From JAIMBK01 sp040755975 (GTDB lineage: Bacteria > Bacillota > Desulfotomaculia > Desulfotomaculales > Nap2-2B), in contig JBFLZY010000007.1 in the NCBI GenBank assembly GCA_040755975.1, forward strand, positions 10,065 to 74,064: a stretch of 64,000 nt of DNA, in the 5' to 3' direction. This document shows, piece by piece, positions 1 through 8,227 of this stretch. The notes under the pieces are model-generated. The model was not told where the DNA came from and ran no database searches. It saw only the letters and a program-made list of their open reading frames with translations. Position numbers and translations under genes: made by a program. Position 1 is the first letter of the stretch. Each line of letters opens with the position of its first letter.

Positions 1-171
1 AAGGTGCAGCTGGAGCGCCGCCTGTCCTCGTACCTGGCTGTTTACGGGCGGCTGGAGGAAAAAGTTGCGGCGAAAGTGGAGCTGGCCGCGGCGGCCGTGC
101 AAAAAGAAGCGCCCGACGCGCCCGGGAAAGTCAGGGATGCGCTGGAAGCCCTCAAGCAGGCCTTCATCTGA
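1..171 (+). CDS. C-terminal end of an unidentified protein (partial)
   Basis: Frame 1 is open from the first base of the window to a TGA at 169-171, giving 56 residues with the start outside the window. The piece is rich in Ala, Glu, Lys and Arg with heptad-like Leu/Val spacing, so it is probably helical or coiled coil. It has no Cys, no membrane segment and no motif I can assign to a family. Its reality as a gene rests only on the open frame and on the GC-rich third positions typical of neighbouring genes. Confidence 0.5.
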   Translation, partial: KVQLERRLSSYLAVYGRLEEKVAAKVELAAAAVQKEAPDAPGKVRDALEALKQAFI

Positions 172-262
172 TGGTCTGCAGCCGCTCCTGGATAATTCCT
201 CCGGTAATTGATCAATGCGCCGGGAGCTCATCTGGTTTCAGCCCGCTTCAGCAGGGAAAGGT

Positions 263-472
263 TCAGCGCTCTTCTTTTTCGATTGCCTCTTCCCCGGCCT
301 GAACCAGCTTTTTTACCATGTTTCCGCCGATTTTCCCGGCTTCCCGGACCGTCAATTCGTCGCCGGGGTTGGCCAGGTCATCGTCCAGGCCCAATTCTCT
401 GGCGGTTTTCCATTTCAGCCTGTCCATGGCATCTTTTTCGCGGATTCTGGCGGTTGGCTTTTTCTTGGCCAT
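263..472 (-). CDS. Small acid-soluble spore protein (alpha/beta type)
   Basis: This 69-residue basic/acidic protein has the C-terminal hallmark of alpha/beta small acid-soluble spore proteins: EAGKIGGNMVKKLV at about residues 44-57, containing the paired glycines and the MVKKLV helix. It is preceded by a KWKTARELGLDD segment like that of SspF-type proteins. Members coat DNA in the dormant spore core and protect it from UV and heat. The family is normally 60-75 residues, so the gene is complete. The start is ATG at 472 with GGGGTGA seven bases upstream. The family is expressed from sigma-G promoters; I did not identify one here. It is direct evidence that the organism forms endospores. Confidence 0.85.
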   Translation of the reverse strand: MAKKKPTARIREKDAMDRLKWKTARELGLDDDLANPGDELTVREAGKIGGNMVKKLVQAGEEAIEKEER

Positions 473-550
473 CGCAAATCACCCCGCTTTCAGCATGTCC
501 CCCGGCCGGTTGCTTTAATCATAGAAAGATAAGGCAAGAAGTGAAAAAAA

Positions 551-583
551 ATCTCTGTGCTCTCCGTGTCTCTCTGGTTAATT
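551..583 (-). repeat. Dispersed CACAGAG-type intergenic repeat, copy 1
   Basis: Read on the minus strand this stretch is a run of A/G-rich words of the form TTAACCAGAGAG, ACACGGAGAG, CACAGAG. The same words recur at 2245-2280, 8183-8220, 12691-12729 (minus) and 51446-51463, always between genes. It lies between the spore protein gene and the 3' end of the GH18 gene. Function unknown. Confidence 0.6.
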
Positions 584-608
584 TACGGGTCTCGGGACCA
601 TCCCGGAA

Positions 609-1598
609 TTATCTCGGGGCAAACGCTGGGTGCTCGAAGTACCAGCTTTTTTCTAAAAGATCCCATATTTTTGGGTCTTCCAGGCCCAAACGCCAGACTC
701 CGATTCCCGGCAGGCGTTTTTTGACGATCAGGTTCAGCTTTACCTGAAAACTTTTCGCATCTTCAAACCAGACAATGTGCCGGACGCCGTTTTCGACGTA
801 TGTGTAGGTCGATTCCTGGGCCTGCTCGTCGTAACGGATCTGAGCGCCGAAGCGCTGCGCCCGGGCGATTGCCTCGGCGTAGGACAGCGTTTCCGGCACC
901 CTGGCGCCGGGCGCCCAGTCGTACCCGTAAACAGGCAGTCCCCAGAAAATTTTCTCCCGGGGAATGGCCGTCAGGGCGTAGTTCATCACCTGTTCTACGA
1001 AGCCGAGGGAAGCGATTGGACCCGGTTCGGCAAAGTGTTCGTCGTAGGCGAGAACGTACATTTGATCGCTGACCTCGGCCAGGTCGGGGTAGCTGAAGGC
1101 CCCCGAAAAAGGGTGGCGCGGGTTATCTTCCAGCTCGGCGGGAACGGAGATGGTGACTAGAAAATCCAGCGGTTTGAGGGCCTGGAATAACTCCGTCTGG
1201 AAACGGGTTAAAAAAGGCCGGTCTTCGGGGGGAACGAACTCAAAATCGATGTTTACCCCCGCAAATCCCCGCCGCAAAAGCATCTCGCGGATGCTGGCGA
1301 CCAGGGTGCGCCGCAAGTTTTCATCGGTCAGCAACCGGTGAATGAGCGGTCCGAAGCGGGGGCTGGAGTAATTGTGGACGATGGCCAGCACCGGCAATTT
1401 AAACCGCCGGACGAGGATCAGCGCCTCTTCGTCGGACTGGTCCTCCAGGGTTCCCTGACCGGTTACGCCGAACCAAAAAGGAATGAGGAAAGTGATTTTC
1501 TTTCCGTGCGCCTCCAGGGATTCTAAAGCCTGAGGGTCGGGTGTGTAGTACCAGTTGTTGCAAAAGGGTAAAGCCAGCGGATGAAGAAAACCGGGCAT
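609..1598 (-). CDS. Glycoside hydrolase family 18 protein, spore-type
   Basis: A 329-residue TIM-barrel hydrolase of family GH18. The active-site strand FAGVNIDFEFV (about residues 112-122) carries the acid Glu120 and Asp118. Asn replaces the first Asp of the classical DxDxE, which I recall as the variation seen in the spore-lysin/SleL and YaaH branch. Other barrel motifs are SDQMYVLAYDEH (about 177-188) and the late WGLPVYGYDW. It lacks LysM repeats and a signal peptide, so it probably acts within the forespore/mother-cell compartments on cortex peptidoglycan fragments or coat material. The start is placed at the second Met because GGAGG lies eight bases before ATG 1598; a longer reading frame to 1634 has no ribosome site. 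Substrate is not certain. Confidence 0.8.
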   Translation of the reverse strand: MPGFLHPLALPFCNNWYYTPDPQALESLEAHGKKITFLIPFWFGVTGQGTLEDQSDEEALILVRRFKLPVLAIVHNYSSPRFGPLIHRLLTDENLRRTLVASIREMLLRRGFAGVNIDFEFVPPEDRPFLTRFQTELFQALKPLDFLVTISVPAELEDNPRHPFSGAFSYPDLAEVSDQMYVLAYDEHFAEPGPIASLGFVEQVMNYALTAIPREKIFWGLPVYGYDWAPGARVPETLSYAEAIARAQRFGAQIRYDEQAQESTYTYVENGVRHIVWFEDAKSFQVKLNLIVKKRLPGIGVWRLGLEDPKIWDLLEKSWYFEHPAFAPR

Positions 1599-1692
1599 AA
1601 CTGAAACCTCCAATCTTATGGTTATAATATGCATAAATGGATTTTCATGTCATCAAGGGAAAGCGAAATCTGCCTTTTAAGGCAATTTTTTG

Positions 1693-1720
1693 TTGATCTG
1701 TTGTTTTAATGCGTTATAAT
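1693..1720 (+). promoter_or_regulatory. Probable sigma-A promoter for the YbaK-like gene
   Basis: TTGATC at 1693-1698 and a perfect TATAAT at 1715-1720, with a 16-base spacer. It lies about 40 bases upstream of the ATG at 1761, in the gap between this gene and the divergent GH18 gene. Confidence 0.6.
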
Positions 1721-1760
1721 AAAGGGGAGTTGCGGTGAGGTCTTATAAAGAGGTGGGATT

Positions 1761-2240
1761 ATGTCCGGCAAATTAAGTCCGAGTGCGCAGAAGGTGCAGG
1801 ATGTTTTAAGGTCTTTAGGCTCTCCGCGGCAGGTGCGGGAATTCCTGCAGACCACCCGCACCGCCGCCGAGGCGGCCCAGGCCATTGGCTGCCGGGTTGA
1901 GCAGATTGCCAAATCCCTCGTTTTTCGAGGGAAGTACACAAAAAGGCCTGTTTTGGTAATTGCCAGCGGGGTAAACCGCGCGAACGAAAAAAAGTTGGCG
2001 GAGTTGATTGCGGAGCCTCTGGAGAAGGCGGACGCCGGTTTTGTCCGGGAGCAAACCGGTTTTGTCATCGGCGGCGTTCCCCCGGTGGGTCACCTTGCAC
2101 AACTGACCACTTTTATTGACGAAGATTTGCTTCAGTATGAAGAAATCTGGGCCGCCGCCGGCAACCCGAACGCCGTTTTTCCGCTTGCGCCAGCCGAACT
2201 CGTCAAAATGACCGGCGGCCGCGTCGTCGCTATTAAGTAA
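1761..2240 (+). CDS. YbaK/EbsC-family aminoacyl-tRNA deacylase
   Basis: A single-domain 159-residue protein of the YbaK/ProX editing superfamily, which hydrolyses mischarged tRNAs such as Cys-tRNA(Pro) in the cytoplasm. The conserved lysine sits at residue 51 in QIAKSLVF. The glycine-rich region TGFVIGGVPPVGH (about 101-113) and the terminal segment ending AELVKMTGGRVVAI match the family layout. Length is normal for free-standing YbaK proteins. ATG 1761 is preceded by GAGGTGGG and a good promoter. Which amino acid it clears cannot be read from sequence alone. Confidence 0.88.
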   Translation: MSGKLSPSAQKVQDVLRSLGSPRQVREFLQTTRTAAEAAQAIGCRVEQIAKSLVFRGKYTKRPVLVIASGVNRANEKKLAELIAEPLEKADAGFVREQTGFVIGGVPPVGHLAQLTTFIDEDLLQYEEIWAAAGNPNAVFPLAPAELVKMTGGRVVAIK

Positions 2241-2244
2241 GGAA

Positions 2245-2280
2245 GGCACAAAGGCACAGAGGGACTAAGGCACAGAGGCA
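2245..2280 (+). repeat. Dispersed CACAGAG-type repeat, copy 2
   Basis: GGCACAAAGGCACAGAGG followed by a second, diverged GGCACAGAGG unit, just after the YbaK-like stop codon. An inverted counterpart (TTTGTGCCTTTGTGCCTG) lies at 2377-2394, so the pair could form a long imperfect hairpin of about 150 bases around the gap. Confidence 0.6.
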
Positions 2281-2414
2281 AAAAAGAACTGGATAGACGG
2301 GAAGAACGGGGAAATATCTGGACCTTTGTGCCTGGCAAACGAGGTTATGTCAAAACCCCGTCCCTGCGACACTCACTTTGTGCCTTTGTGCCTGCTGCCT
2401 TTATGCCTGCTCTT

Positions 2415-2447
2415 GGCGGTCGTCGGTCGTCAGATGTCGGTCGTCGG
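2415..2447 (+). repeat. Short tandem repeat of TCGGTCG(TC)
   Basis: Three imperfect copies of a CGGTCGTC unit (GGCGGTCGTC, GGTCGTCAGA, TGTCGGTCGTCGG) in the leader of the B3/B4 gene. Probably slippage-prone simple sequence; no known regulatory role. Confidence 0.5.
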
Positions 2448-2485
2448 AAGGTAATGTATATTTTCTGGAGGAGGTTTTCAAAACA

Positions 2486-3187
2486 GTGAAATTTATCATT
2501 GATCCCATGGTTTTTGACGTTTTGCCTACCGTTTGCTTTGGTGTGGTGGTGGCGAAAGGGGTCGACAACCACGGGAAAACGGAGGAAATTAATGCTTTGC
2601 TCCGCGAGGCCGTGGCGGGAGTGCGGGAGAAATATGCGGGAGTGAACCTGAAGGAGCATCCTGCCTTCGCCTGTTACCGGGAAGCTTTTAAAAAGCTGGG
2701 GTTCAACCCCAATAAGTTTTTAAGCTCGGTAGAGGCCCTGGTTTCCCGGGTCGTCAAAGGAGGAGAACTGCCGGAAATCAACGATGTGGTGAACCTGGCC
2801 AATGCGGTGTCGCTGAAGTATACCCTGCCCATGGGCGCTCACGACCTCGATTCTATGGCGGGAGACATCATGGTTCGTTTTTCGAAGGAGGGAGAGCAGT
2901 TTATCCCCTTTGGCCGGACCGAACCCGAAACCGTCCCGGCGGGCGAACTGGTCTACGCCGACGAAATGCAAATCAGGACCCGGCGCTGGATTTGGAGACA
3001 GAATGAGCGGGGAAAGGTTACTGCGGAATCAAAGAATATTTTCTTTCCCATCGACGGTTTCTCCGATTGCAACCTGGATTCTGTTTTGCGGGCCCAAAAA
3101 GAACTGGCCGGTTATCTGGAAAGGTTCTGGGGGGTTCGGCCGGAACAGTTTTTCCTGGATAAAAGCAATTATTGTGCAGAATGGTAG
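2486..3187 (+). CDS. B3/B4 tRNA-binding domain protein (PheT-like fragment family)
   Basis: A 233-residue stand-alone B3/B4 domain, the fold used for editing and structural roles in the phenylalanyl-tRNA synthetase beta chain. Family traits are YREAFKKLGFNPNKF (about residues 61-75), the INDVVNLANAVSLKYTLPMG stretch (about 97-116) and the HDLDSM motif just after it. Free-standing members are thought to be deacylases or D-aminoacyl/misacyl editing proteins, but this is family inference. The GTG at 2486 is chosen because GGAGGAGG lies 11 bases upstream and the upstream in-frame part is made of simple repeats; ATG 2507 is the alternative. Confidence 0.75.
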   Translation: MKFIIDPMVFDVLPTVCFGVVVAKGVDNHGKTEEINALLREAVAGVREKYAGVNLKEHPAFACYREAFKKLGFNPNKFLSSVEALVSRVVKGGELPEINDVVNLANAVSLKYTLPMGAHDLDSMAGDIMVRFSKEGEQFIPFGRTEPETVPAGELVYADEMQIRTRRWIWRQNERGKVTAESKNIFFPIDGFSDCNLDSVLRAQKELAGYLERFWGVRPEQFFLDKSNYCAEW

Positions 3188-3496
3188 GGGGACCTCCGTC
3201 GGTTCGCTGACCTCACCCCCACCAGATTCGAAGTTAGATGTTCGAGATTCGAGGTTCAAAGCTTGTGGAAATTGGCTTCGCCAATTTCTTTTCTTCGAAT
3301 TTCAAACGCCCAGTCACCATGAACGGTCTCTTCCTTACGGCTTTCGAACTTTCCTTCGTTTTTTCCGGACCCGGAAAAGAAAATTCGCGCTAAAGAAGAA
3401 GAGCAGGGAACCAATGGCTGCTTTTTTTCGTCTATCTTTTTAGAGGGTAAAAAGTTTTCTCCCTGATTTTTATTTTTCCGGTGAGGTGTTGGGAGG
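3188..3496. other. Gene-free stretch with degenerate repeats and a hairpin
   Basis: No convincing coding frame. Positions 3226-3260 contain reiterated TTCGA words (ATTCGAAGTT, GTTCGAGATTCGAGGTTC). A perfect 9-bp hairpin (GAAATTGGC-TTC-GCCAATTTC, 3268-3288) followed by TTTTC may be a weak terminator for the upstream gene. The rest is low-information sequence leading to the ribosome site of the next gene. Confidence 0.5.
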
Positions 3497-6121
3497 TTGG
3501 TCCTGGTCAGGAAAAAAGCTTTTTTATGGGTCCTTGTTTTGATTTTCAGTGTATTGGCTTTTCCTTGCGGAGTTTTTGCGGCGCCGGAAGGAGCGGATTC
3601 CCCGGTGCAAATTACCGCCGAAATCGGCTGGGACGGGCAGGGGGTGCCGGGGCGGACCGCGCCGGCGGTGATCCACTTGAAAAATACTACCGCGGAAGAT
3701 TTGCGGGGGGTGGTGGAGGTGGTCAATTACTTTCGCTATGTTCCGCCCCCGCCGCCCGGAACGGTTCAGCCGGGTACGGTTTCTTCCAGCCCGGCCCGGT
3801 ATTACCCGGTGTCTTCCTTTGGGGAGCAGGTATCCCTGCCCGCCGGGGGAGAAAAAAAGGTGACCATTTGGTTTCCGCTGCAGGGGACGACCGATCACTT
3901 GATTGTCCGCTTTCGCACAGGAGAAAAGACGCTGGCCGGCGTGGAAGCAAAGCTGGCCATGACCAGTGCCGGGGTCAGCGGACCCCTGCCCATGGCGGTG
4001 GGTGTTTTCGGAGAGATCCCGCCGGCTCTGGAAAAGGTGCGGATCACCATGCCCGACGGAGTTCCCCGGGCGCCGCTCGTTTTGAAATTAACTCCGGAGC
4101 TTTTGCCGCCGTCGGGAGATCAGTTGGACGCTTTCGGCCTTATTCTGGTCACCGGCGAAGCCGCCCGCAATTTAACGGCGGAGCAGCGCCGGGCGCTTTT
4201 GGACTGGGCCGAAGCGGGCGGGCATTTGCTGCTGGCGGGCGGGACGGGGGTAAATGACGCGCTCTCGATTTTGCCGGCGGGCACGGCGAAAATCGTCAGC
4301 CAGGGAATTGCCGGCAACGGCGACTGGCGGGCGATGGCCGGCTGGTTGGGTCAGGCGCCTCCGGCGGGAGCCGCGCCGATAGCCCGGCTGCAGGGCGGAG
4401 ACCCCTTCGGACCGGAAGAAAACCCCCTGGGCCGGCAGGTTACAACCGGGGGCGGAAAAGTGACGGTGTTTGCTTTCGATCCCACCCGCCCTCCGTGGGA
4501 CGCCGGCGAAGCGGGTTGGGCGCTTTGGGAAAGGCTGCTGCAGCCGGGAGAGCCGGGTTCTTATAAGTATAACATGGCGTACCGGGACCCCCTTTTGCCG
4601 TTTTACAGGCTGATGAACACGGTGAACAGCCTCCCTGCCGGCGCCTTCCCCGGCTGGGGAGCGGTGGGGCTTTTCCTCGGTATTTTTGTGCTGCTGGCCG
4701 TGCCGCTCACATACTGGATTTTTAAAAAGCGGCAGCACCCCGAATACACCTGGGTGGCGGTTCCCGCCCTGGCCCTGGCGTTCTCCGGCCTCGCTTACTT
4801 TTATATGCTCCAGGCGGGGAAAAACGTCGTCGTCAACGTGGTCCAGGCTGTGGAGGAGACGGAAAAGGGGACTGCCGGGGAAAAACCGTTGCTTACGGCA
4901 GTGGGCTTTTTTGCTCCGACCAGGCCGGTTTTTCACGCCGTGCTGGCCGACCCCGGCCTTCCCGTGCGGGTTCAGTTTTCCGGGGAACGTCCGCCGGAAC
5001 TGCGCAAGCCCGACGAGGAACCTCCCTATTCAGTTGTCAAGGGTTCGGATTTAACGGTTACCTTCCGGGAAATGTCCCAGTACGGGATGCGCCAGTTAAG
5101 CTTTCGCCAGGACGCCGGGGAGGCTTTGGCCGGCCTGCGGGCCGACCTTAGAATCGAAGGCGGCCGGTTGGCCGGAAAAGTGCGCAACGATACCGCCCTT
5201 TATCTGGATCACGTGACCCTGCTCCTGGGCGACGACTACCGGGGCCTGGGCGACCTGGCCCCCGGGGAGGAAAAGGAAGTGGCCATGGAAATTCCGGCGC
5301 CGCCGGTCTACAATCCCCAGAACCCTTACGGTCCGCGCTACCTTCCGGCCTGGCCGATCTTTGTGTTCCCGGAGGGGAAAGAAGCCGCCCTGAAAGCGGC
5401 TGTGCGGCCAGGCGTGCCCGCGCCGCGGCCGGATTACGGACCGCCCCCCCGCCGGCTGACCGTCGATGAGCAAAGGCGGGCAAATCTTTTAGAGCAACTG
5501 TTTAACTCCTCCCGCTACGGCGGCCCGGGAATGGAGTTCCAAAGGGGCCGCCCGTTAACCCTGGTGGCTTTCAGCCGGGACCCCGTCAAAGCGGTAGAGA
5601 TCAAAGATTTGCGCTCCCGCCCCCATTATTTAAGCATTGTCACGGTCAAGCCGGAACTGTCCCTGTCGCCGGGCAGCTTTACAATTCCGGCGGGACTGAC
5701 TCTTCCGGAAATCATCGACGCGCAAATCCGGGGCATTTCCGGGCATAATAACCTGTTCGGCCTGCCGGGGGGAAACATCACCTTCGCCTTTCGTCCCGGC
5801 CTGCCACAAGGGGCGCGAGTAAAGGAATTCACAGTCGATCTTCAGTATTTCCCCAGCTCCGCGCCGCCGGGTCTGCCGAAAGGCGCCGTCGGACCGCCGG
5901 CTCCGTCTGCCGCCGACGTGGAATCCGGCGTGCTGGAGATTTACCATCCACCCAGCGGGCAATGGCGGGAACTTTCCGGGGCCAAAACCTTCCGCCTTTC
6001 CGGGGAATACGCGCTGCCCGGCGGGGAAGTGCGCCTGCGGGTGAACGGTTTTGAACCCTCCACGGGGAAAAGCTTCTATTTCCTGCCGCCGGCGGTGGCC
6101 TACCAGGGGGTGCGGGAATGA
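3497..6121 (+). CDS. Large extracytoplasmic/membrane protein heading a MoxR-vWA gene block
   Basis: An 874-residue protein with a signal peptide (basic MVLVRKKAF then a hydrophobic run ending about residue 30). An outward N-terminal half includes a GATase-like/DUF4350-style segment (RALLDWAEAGGHLLLAGG, about 230-247). A pair of membrane helices lies at about 385-410 and 417-440, and the outward C-terminal half has beta-rich regions. I recognise no enzyme family. The start is TTG 3497 with GTGAGGTG eight bases upstream; a GGGAGG directly before TTG would instead suit CTG 3503. It overlaps the next gene by ATGA, so it is translationally coupled to the ABC ATPase. Probably the surface component served by the ABC/MoxR/vWA genes that follow. 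Confidence 0.7.
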   Translation: MVLVRKKAFLWVLVLIFSVLAFPCGVFAAPEGADSPVQITAEIGWDGQGVPGRTAPAVIHLKNTTAEDLRGVVEVVNYFRYVPPPPPGTVQPGTVSSSPARYYPVSSFGEQVSLPAGGEKKVTIWFPLQGTTDHLIVRFRTGEKTLAGVEAKLAMTSAGVSGPLPMAVGVFGEIPPALEKVRITMPDGVPRAPLVLKLTPELLPPSGDQLDAFGLILVTGEAARNLTAEQRRALLDWAEAGGHLLLAGGTGVNDALSILPAGTAKIVSQGIAGNGDWRAMAGWLGQAPPAGAAPIARLQGGDPFGPEENPLGRQVTTGGGKVTVFAFDPTRPPWDAGEAGWALWERLLQPGEPGSYKYNMAYRDPLLPFYRLMNTVNSLPAGAFPGWGAVGLFLGIFVLLAVPLTYWIFKKRQHPEYTWVAVPALALAFSGLAYFYMLQAGKNVVVNVVQAVEETEKGTAGEKPLLTAVGFFAPTRPVFHAVLADPGLPVRVQFSGERPPELRKPDEEPPYSVVKGSDLTVTFREMSQYGMRQLSFRQDAGEALAGLRADLRIEGGRLAGKVRNDTALYLDHVTLLLGDDYRGLGDLAPGEEKEVAMEIPAPPVYNPQNPYGPRYLPAWPIFVFPEGKEAALKAAVRPGVPAPRPDYGPPPRRLTVDEQRRANLLEQLFNSSRYGGPGMEFQRGRPLTLVAFSRDPVKAVEIKDLRSRPHYLSIVTVKPELSLSPGSFTIPAGLTLPEIIDAQIRGISGHNNLFGLPGGNITFAFRPGLPQGARVKEFTVDLQYFPSSAPPGLPKGAVGPPAPSAADVESGVLEIYHPPSGQWRELSGAKTFRLSGEYALPGGEVRLRVNGFEPSTGKSFYFLPPAVAYQGVRE

Positions 6122-7047
6122 TTAAAGTACGTTCCTTGAAGAAAACTTACGGCCGCGTGCAGGCCCTTAAGGGGCTGGACATGGACGTACCGGCCGGCGC
6201 CGTTTACGGATTTATCGGCCAGAACGGGGCGGGGAAGACCACTACCCTGCGCATCCTGGCCGGACTGCTCGTCCCCGACGGGGGCACCGCGGAAGTGGCC
6301 GGGCTGGAGATCGGCAGGCACCCCCGCGCCTTGCGGGAGGTGGTGGGCTACATGCCCGATTTTTTCGGCGTCTACGACGATTTAAGGGTCGGGGAGTACC
6401 TCCTTTTTTACGCCGCCGCGTACGGGATCAGGGGGCCGCGGGCCTTTAAACTGCGCGACGATCTGCTGGAACTGGTGGAGCTGGGGGAGAAGCGGGAAGC
6501 CTTTGTGGATACCCTCTCCCGCGGCATGCAGCAGCGGCTCTGCCTGGCCCGGGCTTTAATCCACGATCCCCGGGTGCTCCTTTTGGATGAGCCGGCCAGC
6601 GGCCTGGACCCCCTGGCGCGGGTGGAAATGCGGGAAATTTTAAAGGAACTGAGCAAACTGGGCAAAACGATTTTAATCAGCAGCCATATCTTGTCGGAAC
6701 TGGCCGACCTGTGCACGCACATCGGCATGATCACCGAAGGGCGGCTGGTGCGCCAGGGACCGCTCGCCGAATTGCTCAACGGCACCCCGGTGCAGACCAT
6801 CATTTTGCGCTGCCACGGCCCGGCGGAGGCGGCCGAAAAGCTGGTGGCGGGCTGGCCGGGGGTGGAGGTGCTCCGTTCCCTGTCCGGGCAGATTGAATTC
6901 CGCCTGGCGGGAGGATCGGCGCAGGCGGCGGAGTTGTTAAAGGAACTGGTTCTCCGGGGCGTTCCGGTAACCCATTTTGCGCAGGAAGAACAAAGTCTGG
7001 AAGATACCTTCGTTCAGCTTGCCAGGGAGGGTGGCTTGGATGACTGA
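6118..7047 (+). CDS. ABC transporter ATP-binding protein (ABC-2 type)
   Basis: A 309-residue ATPase with Walker A GQNGAGKTTT (about residues 34-43), signature LSRGMQQRL, Walker B VLLLDEPASGLD and the switch His in ISSHILSEL. The C-terminal 80 residues form the extra domain common to exporters paired with ABC-2 permeases (GldA/NatA-like). The ATG overlaps the stop of the preceding gene (ATGA) and its own stop overlaps the permease start. The tight coupling implies one complex with the permease, at the inner face of the membrane. Cargo is unknown. Confidence 0.92.
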   Translation: MIKVRSLKKTYGRVQALKGLDMDVPAGAVYGFIGQNGAGKTTTLRILAGLLVPDGGTAEVAGLEIGRHPRALREVVGYMPDFFGVYDDLRVGEYLLFYAAAYGIRGPRAFKLRDDLLELVELGEKREAFVDTLSRGMQQRLCLARALIHDPRVLLLDEPASGLDPLARVEMREILKELSKLGKTILISSHILSELADLCTHIGMITEGRLVRQGPLAELLNGTPVQTIILRCHGPAEAAEKLVAGWPGVEVLRSLSGQIEFRLAGGSAQAAELLKELVLRGVPVTHFAQEEQSLEDTFVQLAREGGLDD

Positions 7048-8182
7048 AGAAGTTCGGGAGGAACAGAAAGGACAGGAACAGGAAAAAGAGGCCGCGGGGC
7101 AAAGAAAGGAAGGCGGGGCGAAACAAAGGCCGCAGGAGAAAAGGTTCTTTCTCCGGGACTGCTGGGAAGGCTTACGGTGCGGCCTGGCCCCGATGCTGGG
7201 CAAGGAAATGCGGGGGCGGACCCGGGGCTGGCGCTCACCTGTTCTGTTGTCCGTTTACCTGGGGGTGCTGGGTACCTTCGTGCTGTTGTTTCTCTGGCTG
7301 AACCTGGAGCGCTTGAGCATGATCCGGCCGCAGGTGGGATTATCCCTGTATTCCCTTTTTATTTTCAGTTTAATCATGCTGATCTCTTTTATCGCCCCGG
7401 CCGTCGCCGCCGGCGCCATCAGCGGGGAAAGGGAAAGACGGACGTACGATTTGCTGCTGGTCACCAAGGCTTCTATCCCGGGCATCGTGCTGGGGAAATG
7501 GCTGGCTTCCGTGGTTTACTTAATGTTTCTGGCGGTGGCCGCCCTGCCCGTTTTTGCCGTGGTTTTTCTTTACGGCGGGGTCCCGCCGGCCATTTTGGGT
7601 CTGGCCTTTGTGGTCTGCCTGGCCGCGGGCCTGGGCTACGGCGCCATGGGCCTGGCCCTGTCCGCGCTGACCCAGCGCAGCCAGGCGGCAATGATCATTT
7701 CGCTGGTTCTCGTCTTTTTCTTCATCTTCGGGATCCCGGTAATTACCGGTATTATCATGGCTAGCAATCCGCCCGGGCCGTCGCCCCAACCTCTCGGGCA
7801 GCCCGGCGCGGCGATTGCCGGCCCTCCCTGGTACGTTTTTTTAAGCCCGCTCACCGCTTTTACATCCGTCTTGCCCGGCACGGGCGAGTATGACCGGAAC
7901 TGGGGCATCCCCCTGATTTCGGAGCTGATGAATATGCTTTTGAACCGGATGGTGCAGCCGGAAATGGTGGCCTACGCTTATAAAATGGGTTACACCACTG
8001 GTTATGTATTTCCCGGCTACCCCGGCGGGGTCGCAGCAAAGCCGGCGGGGCTGGCCGCCTGGGCGCCGTGGGCGCGTTTCACCCTTTACCAGGGGATTCT
8101 GATCCCGGTTTGCCTGGCCGCGGCCATCCTGGCCGTCGCCCCGCGCAAACCCTGGCCGTTCCACCGGGCGGGGAAAAAATAA
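7040..8182 (+). CDS. ABC-2 family permease with charged N-terminal tail
   Basis: A 380-residue membrane protein with about six hydrophobic segments, including SLYSLFIFSLIMLISFIAPAV and a long AAMIISLVLVFFFIFGIPVI. The AISGERERRTYDLLLVT motif is characteristic of ABC-2 permeases (GERE box). The first 50 residues are unusually rich in Lys, Glu and Gln, presumably a cytoplasmic tail. ATG 7040 overlaps the ATPase stop and has GGGAGG nine bases upstream; a longer reading frame from 6977 would overlap the ATPase by 70 bases and is unlikely. Works with the ATPase at 6118. Confidence 0.88.
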   Translation: MTEEVREEQKGQEQEKEAAGQRKEGGAKQRPQEKRFFLRDCWEGLRCGLAPMLGKEMRGRTRGWRSPVLLSVYLGVLGTFVLLFLWLNLERLSMIRPQVGLSLYSLFIFSLIMLISFIAPAVAAGAISGERERRTYDLLLVTKASIPGIVLGKWLASVVYLMFLAVAALPVFAVVFLYGGVPPAILGLAFVVCLAAGLGYGAMGLALSALTQRSQAAMIISLVLVFFFIFGIPVITGIIMASNPPGPSPQPLGQPGAAIAGPPWYVFLSPLTAFTSVLPGTGEYDRNWGIPLISELMNMLLNRMVQPEMVAYAYKMGYTTGYVFPGYPGGVAAKPAGLAAWAPWARFTLYQGILIPVCLAAAILAVAPRKPWPFHRAGKK

Positions 8183-8220
8183 TTAACCACGGAGAGCACA
8201 GAAAGAGGACACAGAGGAGG
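8183..8220 (+). repeat. Dispersed CACAGAG-type repeat, copy 3, containing a ribosome site
   Basis: TTAACCACGGAGAGCACAGA followed by AAGAGGACACAGAGGAGG. The final GAGGAGG (8214-8220) is the ribosome-binding site of the gene starting at ATG 8228. The repeat fills the whole gap between the permease stop and that start, so the repeat sequence itself supplies the translation signal. Confidence 0.65.
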
Positions 8221-8227
8221 GATGGAT

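Noticed and set aside
4172..4936. Minus-strand ORF (254 residues) opposite the large secreted protein
   Set aside because: Low-quality His/Arg/Pro-rich composition, no motif, fully inside a better plus-strand gene.
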